64,000 nucleotides of DNA, taken from Stenotrophomonas rhizophila. Its GTDB lineage: Bacteria > Pseudomonadota > Gammaproteobacteria > Xanthomonadales > Xanthomonadaceae. Positions 8,601-18,120 of the stretch are shown here, one piece after another. The notes below the pieces were generated by a model that saw only the letters and a list, made by a program, of their open reading frames with translations, had not been told where the DNA came from and did no database searches. Location of the stretch: assembly GCF_007667275.1 (NCBI RefSeq), contig NZ_VDQT01000004.1, positions 186,001-250,000 on the forward strand, given 5' to 3'. The translations under genes were made by a program, and so were the position numbers. Position 1 is the first letter of the stretch. Each line of letters begins with the position of its first letter.

Positions 8601-9239
8601 ATGGCAGTGGGAAGAAACAGGCTGACCGGCATGGTGCTGGCGGCGGGGATGACGGTGTTCGGGGTGTCGGCGCAATCGCTGCCGACGCTGCAGGAGTTCT
8701 ATTTCGACGACGACGTGGCGGCGGTTGCGCCGGTGGTCGTGTCTGCCGACAGCGCGGACCTGGTCGACCAGCTGATGAAGCAGCGCGAACGCGGCCGCAA
8801 GGCGCTCGACGCCACCGTGCAGCTGGCCAGCGTGGCTTACGCACAGGGCCGTCCGGAGTTGGGCCGCGAGTTGTATGCCGATGCCGAAAAAAACACATCG
8901 CTTACTACGACGGCGGGGCGCATGGTGCGCTGGAACCATGGCTGGGACCTGTTCCGCCAGGGCGATGCCGAAGCGGCGCTGGCGCAGTGGCACAGCGCCC
9001 AGCAGGGTCTGCGTGGCAATGCGTCCTGGGTGCCGCCGACCTATGCGTTGGCGTTGTGGACGCTCGGTCGCAAGGACGAGGCGGTGAAGTGGTATGCCGC
9101 AGCCGTGCGCACCGAACCGCAGCGCTGGAGCACCAGCACGGCGTACGCGCAGCTGCTGCCGACCTGGCGCGACAGTGAGCGCGCCAGCCTGGCCGAAGTA
9201 CAGCAGGCGTGGGCGGCGCAACCCCCGGCCTGGCCGTGA
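8601..9239 (+). CDS. Secreted TPR-like protein, uncharacterised
   Basis: A 212-residue protein with a short hydrophobic N-terminal segment ending near AQS, consistent with export to the periplasm. The rest is alanine-rich helices with the spacing of tetratricopeptide repeats (a repeat around GWDLFRQGDAEAALAQW and the next around YALALWTLGRKDEAVKWY). A GGGGGAG ribosome site sits 7 bp before the ATG. I recognise no enzyme motif. It probably acts as a scaffold or partner-binding protein. It is transcribed divergently from the oxidoreductase gene. Confidence 0.7.
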   Translation: MAVGRNRLTGMVLAAGMTVFGVSAQSLPTLQEFYFDDDVAAVAPVVVSADSADLVDQLMKQRERGRKALDATVQLASVAYAQGRPELGRELYADAEKNTSLTTTAGRMVRWNHGWDLFRQGDAEAALAQWHSAQQGLRGNASWVPPTYALALWTLGRKDEAVKWYAAAVRTEPQRWSTSTAYAQLLPTWRDSERASLAEVQQAWAAQPPAWP

Positions 9240-9312
9240 TGCGTTGATTGCCCGCGTCGGCTTCGACCATGGTCGAGGCCGGTGCCGCGCCGGGTTCGGC
9301 TAGGCTGCTGCG

Positions 9313-10233
9313 ATGGCCTTCGATGCATTCGCCCTGATCCTCACCATGCTCGGCCTGGGCATGCTGTTCTCGCGCCTGCGCGCGTTGCCCGACAGCAGTG
9401 CCGAAGTGCTCAACCGCGTGGTGCTGCTGGTGTGCCTGCCGGCGGCCGTGCTGACCTACGTGCCACGCCTGCAGCTGGACACCAGCCTGGTCGGGCTGAT
9501 GCTCACGCCATGGCTGTTGATGGTCGCCACCCTGGTGCTGGTGGGGCTGGCCACGCGCGTGTTCGGCTTCGCCCGCGACGTGCATGCTGTCCTGCTGATC
9601 TGCGTGGCGCTGGCCAATTCCAGTTTCATCGGCTACCCGATGGTGCGCGCGCTGCTCGGCGACCACGCGTTGCCCTACGCAGTGGTGTACGACCAGTTCG
9701 GCACCTTCGTGCTGTTGTCCACGTTCGGGCTGTACGTGATCGCGCGCTACAGCGGCGATACGCCGCCCAGCGCACGCCAGGTCCTGAAACGCATCGCCGG
9801 GTTTCCGCCGCTGTGGGCACTGCTGTTCGCGCTGACGCTGATGCCGGTGCAGCCGCCGGCGTGGATCGGCGCCGGCCTGAAGCAGCTGGCTGACGCGATG
9901 CTGCCGCTAGTGATGCTGGCGGTGGGGTTGTCGATCCGCCTGCGGCTGTCGCGTGACGAGCTCACGCCGCTGGGCGTCGGCCTGCTGCTCAAGCTGGTGG
10001 TGATGCCGGCGCTGGCGCTGCCGATCGCGTGGGCGTTCGGGCTGCAGGGGCAGATGCTGCAGGTCAACGTGCTGGAATCGGCGATGCCGAGCATGATCAC
10101 CGCCGCCGCGCTGGCGATCTCGCACCGGTTGGCTCCGCGGCTGGCGGCGGCGATGGTGGGGTACGGCATCCTGCTGTCGCTGGCGACGCTGCCGGCGTGG
10201 GTATGGGTGCTGGATCGCATCGCGAGTTCCTGA
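9313..10233 (+). CDS. AEC-family (auxin efflux carrier-like) transporter
   Basis: A 306-residue integral membrane protein with about ten hydrophobic helices in two halves, the layout of the AEC/Mem_trans family of malonate/carboxylate permeases. Helix-breaking conserved stretches are visible (ALANSSFIGYP in the first half, VNVLESAMPSMITAAA in the second), matching the family's repeat-linked crossover motifs. The substrate cannot be read from the sequence. It stands alone, 74 bp after the TPR gene and convergent with the AAA ATPase gene. Confidence 0.8.
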   Translation: MAFDAFALILTMLGLGMLFSRLRALPDSSAEVLNRVVLLVCLPAAVLTYVPRLQLDTSLVGLMLTPWLLMVATLVLVGLATRVFGFARDVHAVLLICVALANSSFIGYPMVRALLGDHALPYAVVYDQFGTFVLLSTFGLYVIARYSGDTPPSARQVLKRIAGFPPLWALLFALTLMPVQPPAWIGAGLKQLADAMLPLVMLAVGLSIRLRLSRDELTPLGVGLLLKLVVMPALALPIAWAFGLQGQMLQVNVLESAMPSMITAAALAISHRLAPRLAAAMVGYGILLSLATLPAWVWVLDRIASS

Positions 10234-10254
10234 CCGGCCCTGCCGGGTTGCGCG

Positions 10255-11739
10255 TCATTCGTCCGCGCTTACCGTACGGCCCCGGGCCCACTCGCGCAGC
10301 GCGGTCACCTGCTCGGCCATCAGCACCGACAACGGCCGGCTGCCGCGGATCTCGGCCATCAGCAGGTCGGTGTCCAGCGTGCGCTGCTCGGCATGCGCCG
10401 CGTACAGCCCGGCCACCACCGCCTGTTCGATCTCCGCACCCGAGAAACCGTCGCTGGCCGCAGCCAGCGCGGACAGCGCGAAGTCGTCGGCGTTGAGCTG
10501 GCGCCGGCCCAGGTGCAGGCGCAGCAGTTCCACCCGGGTGTTGGGGTCGGGCAGGTCAACGAAGAAGATTTCGTCGAAGCGACCCTTGCGCAGCAGCTCG
10601 GCCGGCAGCTCATGCACCTGGTTGGCGGTGGCCACGATGAACACCATGCCTTTGCGCTCGGCCAGCCAGGTCAGCAGGTGCCCCAGCACCCGCCGCGACA
10701 CCCCGCCGTCCTCGCCCCCGCTGGCCAGGCCTTTCTCGATCTCGTCGATCCACAGCACGCACGGCGCCAGCTGCTCGGCCGACGCCAGCGCATCGCGCAG
10801 GTTCTTCTCGGTTTCGCCGTGGAACTTGTCGTACAGGCTGCCGAAGTCCAGGCGCAGCAGCGGCACCCCGAAGCCGGCGGCGGTGGCCTTGGCCAGCATC
10901 GACTTGCCGCAGCCCTGCACGCCCAGCAGCAGCATGCCCTTGGGCGGGTCCAGCCCGGCCGGGCCCTGGCCGCCCAAGAACACCGCGCGGCGCTGGTTGA
11001 CCCAGCGCTTGAGCCGGTTGGCCCCGGCCACGTCCGAGAAACGGGTGGTGTCGTATTCGTAATGCAGGTGCCCGGCGCGGTTGAGCAGCTCGAACTTCAG
11101 CCTGGCCAGCTGCGGCAGGTCGTCCTGGCTGATCGCGCCGTCGGCGAACACCAGCTGGCGGGCGATCCGGCGCGCATCGACCAGGCTCAGGCCACGCAGG
11201 TTGTGCAGGATCTGCCTGACCGCGTCGTTGTCCACTTCCACGCGGCGGCCGCCGTTCTCGCGCGCGTAGTCCGCCACTTCCTCGCGCAGCATCTTCAGCA
11301 GGGCGTTGGGGTCGGGCAGGCGCGGGTTGAAGCGGGTGGCCAGGGCCTCCAGCTCGGCCGGCAACTCCACCTTGGCGCCCACCAGCACCAGCACGTGGGC
11401 CTCGCAGTGGCGGCGCTGGATCAGGTCGCGCAGCGCACGCTGGTGGCTGGCATACCCCAGGTACGGGTGGAAATCGAGCAGCAGGTAGATACCGCGCTGG
11501 TCGGCCTGGCGGATCATCTGCAGCGCGGAACTGGCGTCGGGCGGGCCCACCGCGTCATCCTCGCGGTCCATGTCGATCCGGCGCAGGCCCTCGGTGATCG
11601 ACCAGCGGTGCAGGGCCCGCCACACGTGCATCAGGGTCTGCCGGAACAGGTCCACGATGCGACCCTCATCCTGGGTCTCGATCACGATCAGCGGGGTGTT
11701 GGCGCGGATCAACGCGCTCAGGTCCTGTAACTCGCTCAT
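10255..11739 (-). CDS. Ycf46-like AAA+ ATPase
   Basis: A 494-residue protein. The N-terminal ~220 residues form a helical region of the Ycf46 type (MSELQDLSALIRANTPLI opening). The AAA+ module follows, with Walker A GVQGCGKS near residue 268, Walker B VLWIDEIE near 331, a sensor-1 asparagine in VATANQ and the arginine-rich GRFDE motif. The start is at 11739; an ATG 12 bp upstream would leave no SD spacing, whereas AAAGGA lies 13 bp before 11739. Family members resemble FtsH-like unfoldases, but their substrates are unclear. It is divergent from the ParA-like gene, sharing 130 bp. Confidence 0.85.
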   Translation of the reverse strand: MSELQDLSALIRANTPLIVIETQDEGRIVDLFRQTLMHVWRALHRWSITEGLRRIDMDREDDAVGPPDASSALQMIRQADQRGIYLLLDFHPYLGYASHQRALRDLIQRRHCEAHVLVLVGAKVELPAELEALATRFNPRLPDPNALLKMLREEVADYARENGGRRVEVDNDAVRQILHNLRGLSLVDARRIARQLVFADGAISQDDLPQLARLKFELLNRAGHLHYEYDTTRFSDVAGANRLKRWVNQRRAVFLGGQGPAGLDPPKGMLLLGVQGCGKSMLAKATAAGFGVPLLRLDFGSLYDKFHGETEKNLRDALASAEQLAPCVLWIDEIEKGLASGGEDGGVSRRVLGHLLTWLAERKGMVFIVATANQVHELPAELLRKGRFDEIFFVDLPDPNTRVELLRLHLGRRQLNADDFALSALAAASDGFSGAEIEQAVVAGLYAAHAEQRTLDTDLLMAEIRGSRPLSVLMAEQVTALREWARGRTVSADE

Positions 11740-11869
11740 GCCGGCATGCATTCCTTTGGATCGCGCACGATAGCAAAGCACCGGGCGGTGCAGGGGTTCA
11801 GCCGCGCGACTATCTCCATCACAACCGGCGGTGTACGCTCGGGACTCGTTCCCCGGAAGCGAGGCTGGC

Positions 11870-12499
11870 ATGAAGACGATCCTGGTAGCCGGTTCCAAGG
11901 GTGGGGTGGGCAAATCCACCATTGCCACCCACCTGGCGGCGCAGGCCGCCCTGGCCGGCAAACGGACCGTGTTGGCCGACGCCGACCCGCAGGGCTCCAG
12001 CACCCGCTGGGCCGAACGTCGCGCCGGGCTGGAAAGCGCGGTACTGCCCATCGACGCCAGCGGCAGGAACCCGCTGAAGAAGGTGCCCGACGACACCGAG
12101 GTTCTGATCATCGATGCCCCGGCCGGGGCCCGCGCGGGTGAGCTCGAGGGCTTCCTGGACGTCGCCGACGCGGTGGTGGTGCCGGTGCTGCCGTCGGCGC
12201 TGGACATCGAAGCCATCGTCGGCTTCCTCAACAGCCTGTCCAAGGTGCCGAGGGTGCACAAGCGCAAGCTGCCGGTTGGGCTGGTGCTCAACCGCACCAA
12301 ACCGTGGACCCAGACCTCACGCCAGGCCGAGCAGATGCTCGAGGAATGGCCCTACCCGGTGGTGGCGCGGCTGCGCGACACCCAGGGGTACGTGGTGATG
12401 ACCGGCCTGGGCCGAAGCCTGTTCGATTACCGCTCCGCGCAGGTGCGCGAGCACCAGAGTGACTGGGAGCCACTGCTGCAGTGGTTGAAGAAAGCCTGA
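11870..12499 (+). CDS. ParA-family ATPase
   Basis: A 209-residue MinD/ParA-type ATPase with the deviant Walker A KGGVGKST at residues ~10-17, switch [11 protein letters not shown], and Walker [10 protein letters not shown]. There is no N-terminal DNA-binding domain and no parB beside it, so it resembles the small orphan ParA proteins that position cellular cargo rather than the chromosome partition protein. The start is at 11870; the open frame extends upstream without coding sense. It leads a run of tightly spaced genes (sixA 16 bp downstream), which may be co-transcribed. Confidence 0.85.
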   Translation: MKTILVAGSKGGVGKSTIATHLAAQAALAGKRTVLADADPQGSSTRWAERRAGLESAVLPIDASGRNPLKKVPDDTEVLIIDAPAGARAGELEGFLDVADAVVVPVLPSALDIEAIVGFLNSLSKVPRVHKRKLPVGLVLNRTKPWTQTSRQAEQMLEEWPYPVVARLRDTQGYVVMTGLGRSLFDYRSAQVREHQSDWEPLLQWLKKA

Positions 12500-12515
12500 G
12501 CCAGAAGAGAACCCC

Positions 12516-12992
12516 ATGCGAGAACTGATCCTGTTGCGCCACGCCCATGCCGAACCGGCCAGTACCGGACAGGCCGACCTCGACCGCCCGCTGTCACCCG
12601 TCGGGCTGGCCGAAGCCGAACGCGCCGGCAAGTGGTTGAAAGAAAACAATCTGCTGCCCGACTGCGTGGTGAGTTCGCCGTCGCGACGTACCCGCGAAAC
12701 GCTGGAAGCGGTACTGGGCATCACCGGCTACGTGGAACAGAAACTGGAAGACCGGGTCTACGAGGCCACCCCGGGAACGCTGGCCGAGCTGGTCGACGCC
12801 CATCGCGACGTGGACCGGCTCATGCTGGTCGGGCACAACCCCGGGCTGGAACAGCTGGTGGCGTTGATGGCCGACGGCAGGACCGGGGACTACCGCGGCA
12901 TGGCCCCGGGCGGGGTCGCTGTACTGCAATTCCCGAAGGAACGCAGCATCGAACCGGGCGTAGCCGAGCTGACCGCATTCTGGTGGCCGTAA
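12516..12992 (+). CDS. sixA: Phosphohistidine phosphatase SixA
   Basis: A 158-residue histidine phosphatase of the SixA branch. The catalytic RHA motif (LLRHAHAE) is at the N-terminus, the second arginine lies in SSPSRRTRET near residue 57, and the second catalytic histidine is in LVGHNPGLE near residue 108. SixA removes phosphate from histidines of signalling or phosphotransfer proteins in the cytoplasm. It is 3 bp upstream of the yceI-like gene. Confidence 0.88.
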   Translation: MRELILLRHAHAEPASTGQADLDRPLSPVGLAEAERAGKWLKENNLLPDCVVSSPSRRTRETLEAVLGITGYVEQKLEDRVYEATPGTLAELVDAHRDVDRLMLVGHNPGLEQLVALMADGRTGDYRGMAPGGVAVLQFPKERSIEPGVAELTAFWWP

Positions 12993-12995
12993 GCC

Positions 12996-13622
12996 GTGAA
13001 AGCAGTACGCATCCTGCTGGGCTGTCTGCTCGGGCTGGCGGCGGGCCCGGCCTTTGCCGAACCGCCGATGTCCGGTGCTTCCACCAATCCGCTGGCCGCA
13101 GCCGCCCAGCCGCCCCAGCAGGTGCTGCACGTGGATGCGGCGCGGTCCCACTTCGGCTTCGAGATCCGCACCCGCCTGGGCCAGCGGATCGAGGGCGTGT
13201 TCCCGCGTTTTGAAGGCCGGGTCGACGTGCTGCAGGACGGCCGCCACCAGGTCCATCTGCGCATGTTCAGCCGCTACGTGGAGATTCCCGGCAAGGACCG
13301 CTATACCGCCTGGATGCGTGGCGAGGAGTTCTTCGACGCCAACCGCTACCCGGTGGTCGAGTTCGACTCCAAGCCCTACTGGCCCGACCCGGTCCACCAG
13401 GGCGGCGTGATCGAGGGCCAGCTGATCCTGCGCGGGGTGTCCCACCCGGAAGTCCTGAGGGTGGAACCGGCGGCCTGCCCCCGGGCCGGGTATGATTGCG
13501 ACGTAGTCAGCCGCGGTACCGTGCAGCGTGGCCGGTATGGAATGGACAGCTGGCAGCTAGCCCTGAGTGATCGAGTGACCTTCGTATTGCGTGCCCGCCT
13601 CCTCGAGGCGCCGAAACCGTGA
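12996..13622 (+). CDS. YceI-family periplasmic protein
   Basis: A 208-residue protein starting at GTG, with a signal peptide ending in GPAFA. The remainder fits the YceI lipocalin-like fold, in which an isoprenoid is held in a barrel (VDAARSHFGFEIRTRLG, then GEEFFDANRYPVVEFDSK and LILRGVSHPEVL). Family members are periplasmic and often stress- or base-induced. The final codon overlaps the GTG start of the phospholipase gene (GTGA), so the two are coupled. Confidence 0.82.
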   Translation: MKAVRILLGCLLGLAAGPAFAEPPMSGASTNPLAAAAQPPQQVLHVDAARSHFGFEIRTRLGQRIEGVFPRFEGRVDVLQDGRHQVHLRMFSRYVEIPGKDRYTAWMRGEEFFDANRYPVVEFDSKPYWPDPVHQGGVIEGQLILRGVSHPEVLRVEPAACPRAGYDCDVVSRGTVQRGRYGMDSWQLALSDRVTFVLRARLLEAPKP

Positions 13623-15721
13623 ACCCCCTGCTGCGGCTGTTGCTGCTGGCAACGCTGTTGCTTGGCAGCGGCTGTGCGTCGCTGTCGAACGCGCAGCGCG
13701 ACCGGGCGGCCGGCATCGCCCAGCAGGCCCGCTCGCAGCTGGTGGATTGCGACAAACCGGACCGCTGCGCCCTGGATTCGCCGCTACGCGCGCTGGGCGG
13801 ACAGGCCTTCAGCGAATCCGCCCAGGGGGCCCCGCGGCACTACGCCACCATCCTGGACGAGGGCGAAACCACCCTGGTGGCGCGGCTGAACCTGATCCGC
13901 AGCGCCACCCGCAGCATCGACCTGCAGACCTACATCTTCGACAAGGACGACAGCGCCCGGCTGGTGCTGGACGAGCTGCTGGCCGCCGCCCGGCGCGGGG
14001 TCAAGGTGCGCGTGCTCATCGACCAGCTCTCGGCGATCTCCGACCTGGAAATCCTGGGCGCGCTGGCCAGCAGCCACCAGAATTTCGAGTTGCGGGTCTA
14101 CAACCCGACCTTCGGCAAGGCCAAGCTGAACTACGCCGACTACGCCGGCAGCGTGCTGTGCTGCTTCCGCCGCTTCAACCAGCGCATGCACAACAAGCTG
14201 CTGGTGATCGACGACGCGCTCGGCGTGGTCGGCGGACGCAATTACCAGGACGACTATTACGACTGGGACAGCGAATACAACTTCCGCGACCGCGACGTGG
14301 TGGTGGCCGGCCCGGTGGCACGGGGCATGGCCGCCAACTTCGAAGCTTTCTGGAAGGCTCCGCGCAGCGTGCCGGCCGAGCGCCTGAACGACGTCGGGCG
14401 GACCCTGCTCAAGCAGGGCGCACCGACCATGCCGCCGGCCGTGTACCGCCGCCCCGAGCGGGTCGAGCAGGTGCTGGACGAGGCCGTGGACCCGGCCTAC
14501 ATCCAGCGCATGTTCGTCGACACCGCCTTCCGGGTAGGCCCGGTGCGTTACGTGGCCGACCTGCCGCGCAAGCACCGCCGCGAAACGGCAAGCCAACCGG
14601 CGGCCGGCCAGCACGTCACCGAACCGCAACTGGATTCGCTGATCGCCGGCGCGCAGACCGAAGTGCTGCTGCAGACGCCGTACCTGGTGCTGTCCAAGCC
14701 GGCGCGCAAGCTGTTCGAGGCATTGCGCAAACGCGAACAGCCGCCGCGCGTGGTGGTGTCCACCAACAGCCTGGCCGCGACCGACAACCCGATCGTCTAC
14801 GCGCTGTCCTACAAGTACAAGCGCCGCAACATGCGCGAGCTGGGCTTCAACATCTACGAATACAAGCCGTTCCCGCTGGATGCGCCGGTGGACTACCGCA
14901 ACCTGGTGCCGGCGCCGCTGGGCACCCCGCCGAGCAGCAGCGACCGCGGCAGCGGCCTGCTGGGCGGCAGCGCGGCGGGCAGCAACGCACGCAGCAGTGG
15001 TAGCCGGGGCAGCAACCGGCGCAACGCCGACAGCCCCGTCGCGGACACCGGCCAGGCCGTTGAGGCCGTCGAGGCCAGCGACGCCAGCGTCGGCGCCGAG
15101 GCCGTGCGGCCCCAGCCCACCCCCGGCCCGGCCGCGCGCCGGCGTACCGATGGCAGCGTGGTGGAACGCCGCGTGCTGCGCGCCGAAACCCGCCCCTCGT
15201 TCCTGGGCACCAAGGCGGTGAACAAGCCGTTGCCGGTGACCCGCAGCGGCGCGCGCATGGGCCTGCACGCCAAGTCGCTGGTGGTGGACCGCCGAATCGG
15301 CGTGATCGGTACCCACAACTTCGATCCGCGCAGCGAGAACTACAACACTGAAGGTGCGGTCATCATCGACGACCCCGCCTTCGCTGAAGCGCTGGCGCAG
15401 AGCATCCTGCGCGACATCCACCCCAGCAACTCCTGGGTGGTGGCGCCGCGCACCAAGCCGCCGGTGCTGTCGGGCCTGAATTACAGCGTGGGCAAGGCCT
15501 CCGAAGCGCTGCCGGTGCTCGACTTCTGGCCGTGGCGTTACGCCACCGATTACGAATTCCAGCCGGGCCCGGACTGCCCCGAACCGCTGCGTCGGCAGGA
15601 CCCTGCGTTCCACAGCTGCTACACCGCCGTGGGCGATTTCCCCGAGGTCAACGTCGGCCCGAAGTGGCTGCTGGTGCGCATGCTCACCGCGTTCGGCGCC
15701 GGCCTGGTTCCCATCCTGTAA
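13619..15721 (+). CDS. Phospholipase D-family lipoprotein
   Basis: A 700-residue protein with a lipoprotein signal (LLGSGCAS). It has two HKD catalytic motifs: HNKLLVIDD with the following GGRNY near residue 190, and HAKSLVVDR with GTHNFDPRSEN near residue 550. This is the PLD/cardiolipin-synthase-like superfamily, which hydrolyses or transfers phosphodiester bonds. Between the halves (about residues 435-530) lies a low-complexity insert rich in Gly, Ser, Ala, Arg and Glu with no counterpart in standard members. GTG start, coupled to the yceI-like gene by a 4-bp overlap. Confidence 0.85.
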   Translation: MNPLLRLLLLATLLLGSGCASLSNAQRDRAAGIAQQARSQLVDCDKPDRCALDSPLRALGGQAFSESAQGAPRHYATILDEGETTLVARLNLIRSATRSIDLQTYIFDKDDSARLVLDELLAAARRGVKVRVLIDQLSAISDLEILGALASSHQNFELRVYNPTFGKAKLNYADYAGSVLCCFRRFNQRMHNKLLVIDDALGVVGGRNYQDDYYDWDSEYNFRDRDVVVAGPVARGMAANFEAFWKAPRSVPAERLNDVGRTLLKQGAPTMPPAVYRRPERVEQVLDEAVDPAYIQRMFVDTAFRVGPVRYVADLPRKHRRETASQPAAGQHVTEPQLDSLIAGAQTEVLLQTPYLVLSKPARKLFEALRKREQPPRVVVSTNSLAATDNPIVYALSYKYKRRNMRELGFNIYEYKPFPLDAPVDYRNLVPAPLGTPPSSSDRGSGLLGGSAAGSNARSSGSRGSNRRNADSPVADTGQAVEAVEASDASVGAEAVRPQPTPGPAARRRTDGSVVERRVLRAETRPSFLGTKAVNKPLPVTRSGARMGLHAKSLVVDRRIGVIGTHNFDPRSENYNTEGAVIIDDPAFAEALAQSILRDIHPSNSWVVAPRTKPPVLSGLNYSVGKASEALPVLDFWPWRYATDYEFQPGPDCPEPLRRQDPAFHSCYTAVGDFPEVNVGPKWLLVRMLTAFGAGLVPIL

Positions 15722-15747
15722 TTCTTTTCGCTGCACGGAGACACCGC

Positions 15748-16182
15748 ATGGCCCAGGTATTCCGCGAACCGGTTTCGATCGAGGCGCTCAACGCGCTCAG
15801 CCGCAACACCCTGATCGAACACCTGGGCATCGTGTTCACTGCCGCGGGCGAGGACTGGGTCAGCGCGACCATGCCGGTCGACGCGCGCACCCGCCAGCCA
15901 TACGGGATCCTGCATGGCGGCGCCTCGGTGGTGCTGGCCGAAACCCTGGGCAGCAGTGCCGGCAATCTGTGCGTGGACACCACCCAGCAGGTCTGCGTGG
16001 GGCTGGAGATCAACGCCAACCACATCCGTGCCCAGCGCGGCGGCACCGTCACCGGCACCGCGCGGGCCGTGCACGTTGGCCGCAGCACGCAGGTGTGGGA
16101 CATCCGCATCGAAGACGAGGCCGGCAAGCTGGTCTGCACCTCGCGGCTGACCCTCGCGGTGGTGCCGGCGGTCCGTCCTTGA
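15748..16182 (+). CDS. PaaI-type hotdog thioesterase
   Basis: A 144-residue hotdog-fold protein. The signature GILHGGASVVLAET, with its catalytic-loop HGG followed by an acidic residue in the long helix, places it with PaaI/YbdB acyl-CoA thioesterases. The start at ATG 15748 follows an ACGGAG ribosome site; the frame is open further upstream but inside the phospholipase gene. The likely substrate is an aryl- or acyl-CoA. Confidence 0.85.
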   Translation: MAQVFREPVSIEALNALSRNTLIEHLGIVFTAAGEDWVSATMPVDARTRQPYGILHGGASVVLAETLGSSAGNLCVDTTQQVCVGLEINANHIRAQRGGTVTGTARAVHVGRSTQVWDIRIEDEAGKLVCTSRLTLAVVPAVRP

Positions 16183-16267
16183 CCCCCGCTGGCGGTTGGC
16201 CGGGCATCGGCCGGTCATTGCGTCCGGTCCGCTGGCAGACCCCGCAGCGCTGGGGTATCGTTCGCGG

Positions 16268-17059
16268 ATGACTTCCCCCCCTTCGGCCTCGCGTGGCGGC
16301 GTGGCGCGCGTATGCCGTTATCTGTACCGCGCTCCCCTGCTGCTCATCCACCTGCTGCTGTTCCTGCCGCTGCTGCTGATCGGCATGCTGCCGCCGTGGG
16401 GAAACCTGCGCGTGGGCAGTCGTACGCTTGAGCACCTGCTGGTGAACACCTGGTCCGCCGGGTTGATGTGGATCTTCGGCTTCCGCCTGCACCGCATCGG
16501 TACGCCGCTGCCGGGCGCGGTGCTGTTCGTGGCCAACCATGTCAGCTGGGTCGACATCTGCATGCTGCACAGCCAGCGCATGATGGGCTTCGTGGCCAAG
16601 CGCGAGATCGCCGACTGGCCGGTGGTGGGCTGGCTGGCCGCACGTGGCCAGACCATCTTCCACCAGCGTGGCAGTACCGAATCGCTGGGCGGAGTCATGC
16701 AGGTCATGGTCGAACGGCTGCAGGAAGGCAAGGCGGTGGGCGTGTTCCCCGAAGGCCGCACCCGCGGCGGCCAGGACGTCGGGCCGTTCCACGCCCGCAT
16801 CTTCCAGGCCGCGGTGGAAACCCATGTCCCGGTGCAACCGGTGGCGCTGCGCTATGGCGAGCGGGGCAATGCACAGACCATCGTTGCATTCGGCGCCCGC
16901 GAGAGCTTCTTCGCCAACTTCCTGCGCCTGCTTGGGGAACCGGCACGGCGGGCCGAGGTACATTTCCTCGCGCCCATTGGCAGCCACGACCTGGAAGGCC
17001 GTCGCCGCATCGCGGAAACCTCGCGTGCGCGCATCGTGGCGGCCATGACCGCGCCCTAG
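16268..17059 (+). CDS. 1-acyl-sn-glycerol-3-phosphate acyltransferase-like protein
   Basis: A 263-residue PlsC-superfamily membrane enzyme. Two hydrophobic helices at the N-terminus (LLLIHLLLFLPLLLIGML) anchor it in the inner membrane. The acyltransferase motifs are intact: NHVSWVD (HX4D catalytic pair) near residue 95 and VFPEGRTRGG near 160. Enzymes of this class acylate lysophosphatidate or related lysolipids. The start at 16268 is chosen because the upstream open frame lies in non-coding sequence. The next gene begins 4 bp after the stop. Confidence 0.85.
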   Translation: MTSPPSASRGGVARVCRYLYRAPLLLIHLLLFLPLLLIGMLPPWGNLRVGSRTLEHLLVNTWSAGLMWIFGFRLHRIGTPLPGAVLFVANHVSWVDICMLHSQRMMGFVAKREIADWPVVGWLAARGQTIFHQRGSTESLGGVMQVMVERLQEGKAVGVFPEGRTRGGQDVGPFHARIFQAAVETHVPVQPVALRYGERGNAQTIVAFGARESFFANFLRLLGEPARRAEVHFLAPIGSHDLEGRRRIAETSRARIVAAMTAP

Positions 17060-17063
17060 CGCC

Positions 17064-18056
17064 ATGTTGACCGCTGCCGACTACTGTCCGCCGCGTTGGC
17101 TGCGCAACCCGCACCTGCAGTCGATGCTCAGCTCCAGCCGCATGCGCATGCAGCGCGGGCTCGCGCTGCTTGCGGCTACCGGCGCGGTCACCGACGAACT
17201 GATCCTGGACGGGGGCGAAGGCGTGCGCCTGCAGGGCTGGCACAGCCGCATCGAAGGGCGTGAACCGGTCGGCATGGCGCTGCTGCTGCACGGCTGGGAA
17301 GGCAGTTCCGAGTCCAGCTACATGCGCATGACTGCCGCGCGCATGCTCGACGCCGGGTACGACGTGGTGCGGCTGAACTTCCGCGACCACGGCAACACCC
17401 ACCATCTCAATCCCGGCATCTTCCACTCCAACCGCATCGATGAAGTGGTGCAGGCCGCCGGCGACATCGCCGCGCGCTGGCCGCAGCTGCCGCTGGTGGC
17501 GGCCGGTTACTCGCTGGGCGGCAACTTCGTGCTTCGGCTGGCGCTGCGGGCGCCCTCGGCCGGGGTGCCGTTGCGCCGGGTCGCCTCGGTATGCCCGGTG
17601 CTGGACCCGGCCATCACCATGGAAAGCATCGAGAACGGCCCGGCGATGTACGACTGGTACTTCCGCCGCAAGTGGACCGGCTCGCTGCGCCGCAAGCGCG
17701 ACCTGTTCCCCGAGCTGGGCGACTGGGACGACCGCGTGCTGAAGTTGGACATCCGCGCGCTGACCGCGTGGCTGGTCGAGCACCACACCGAATTCGGCAC
17801 CCTGCAGGACTATTTCGACGGCTATTCGATCGCCGGCGATCGCCTGGCCGGGCTGGAAATACCGGCCGACATCCTGATGGCCCAGGACGACCCGGTGATT
17901 CCCTACGCCACCTTCGACGGCTGGCGCCTGCCGGCGCACGCCCGTCTGGAGATCGCGCCCTGGGGAGGTCACTGCGGCTTCCTGGAAAACTGGCGCGGTG
18001 ACGGCTTCTCCGAACGCTGGGTGGCCCAGCGCCTGGGCCTGGAAGCGCTGCGCTGA
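17064..18056 (+). CDS. YheT-family alpha/beta hydrolase
   Basis: A 330-residue hydrolase of the YheT/ABHD group. The opening PPRWLRNPHLQSM is typical, as are LLLHGWEGSS (oxyanion region), the nucleophile elbow GYSLGGN near residue 152, the late acid in AQDDPVIP and the terminal His in GGHCGF. The physiological ester is unknown. It follows the acyltransferase gene by 4 bp, so a lipid-related role is plausible but inferred. Confidence 0.85.
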   Translation: MLTAADYCPPRWLRNPHLQSMLSSSRMRMQRGLALLAATGAVTDELILDGGEGVRLQGWHSRIEGREPVGMALLLHGWEGSSESSYMRMTAARMLDAGYDVVRLNFRDHGNTHHLNPGIFHSNRIDEVVQAAGDIAARWPQLPLVAAGYSLGGNFVLRLALRAPSAGVPLRRVASVCPVLDPAITMESIENGPAMYDWYFRRKWTGSLRRKRDLFPELGDWDDRVLKLDIRALTAWLVEHHTEFGTLQDYFDGYSIAGDRLAGLEIPADILMAQDDPVIPYATFDGWRLPAHARLEIAPWGGHCGFLENWRGDGFSERWVAQRLGLEALR

Positions 18057-18120
18057 GCGCCGCCCCGGCGCAGCGGCGCCGGTGTTCTACAATCGGGGTT
18101 TGACCCCGAGCTGGACCGTC

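Noticed and set aside
13784..15736. Long minus-strand open frame opposite the phospholipase gene
   Set aside because: Antisense shadow caused by GC-rich third positions; histidine-, valine- and arginine-rich nonsense composition.
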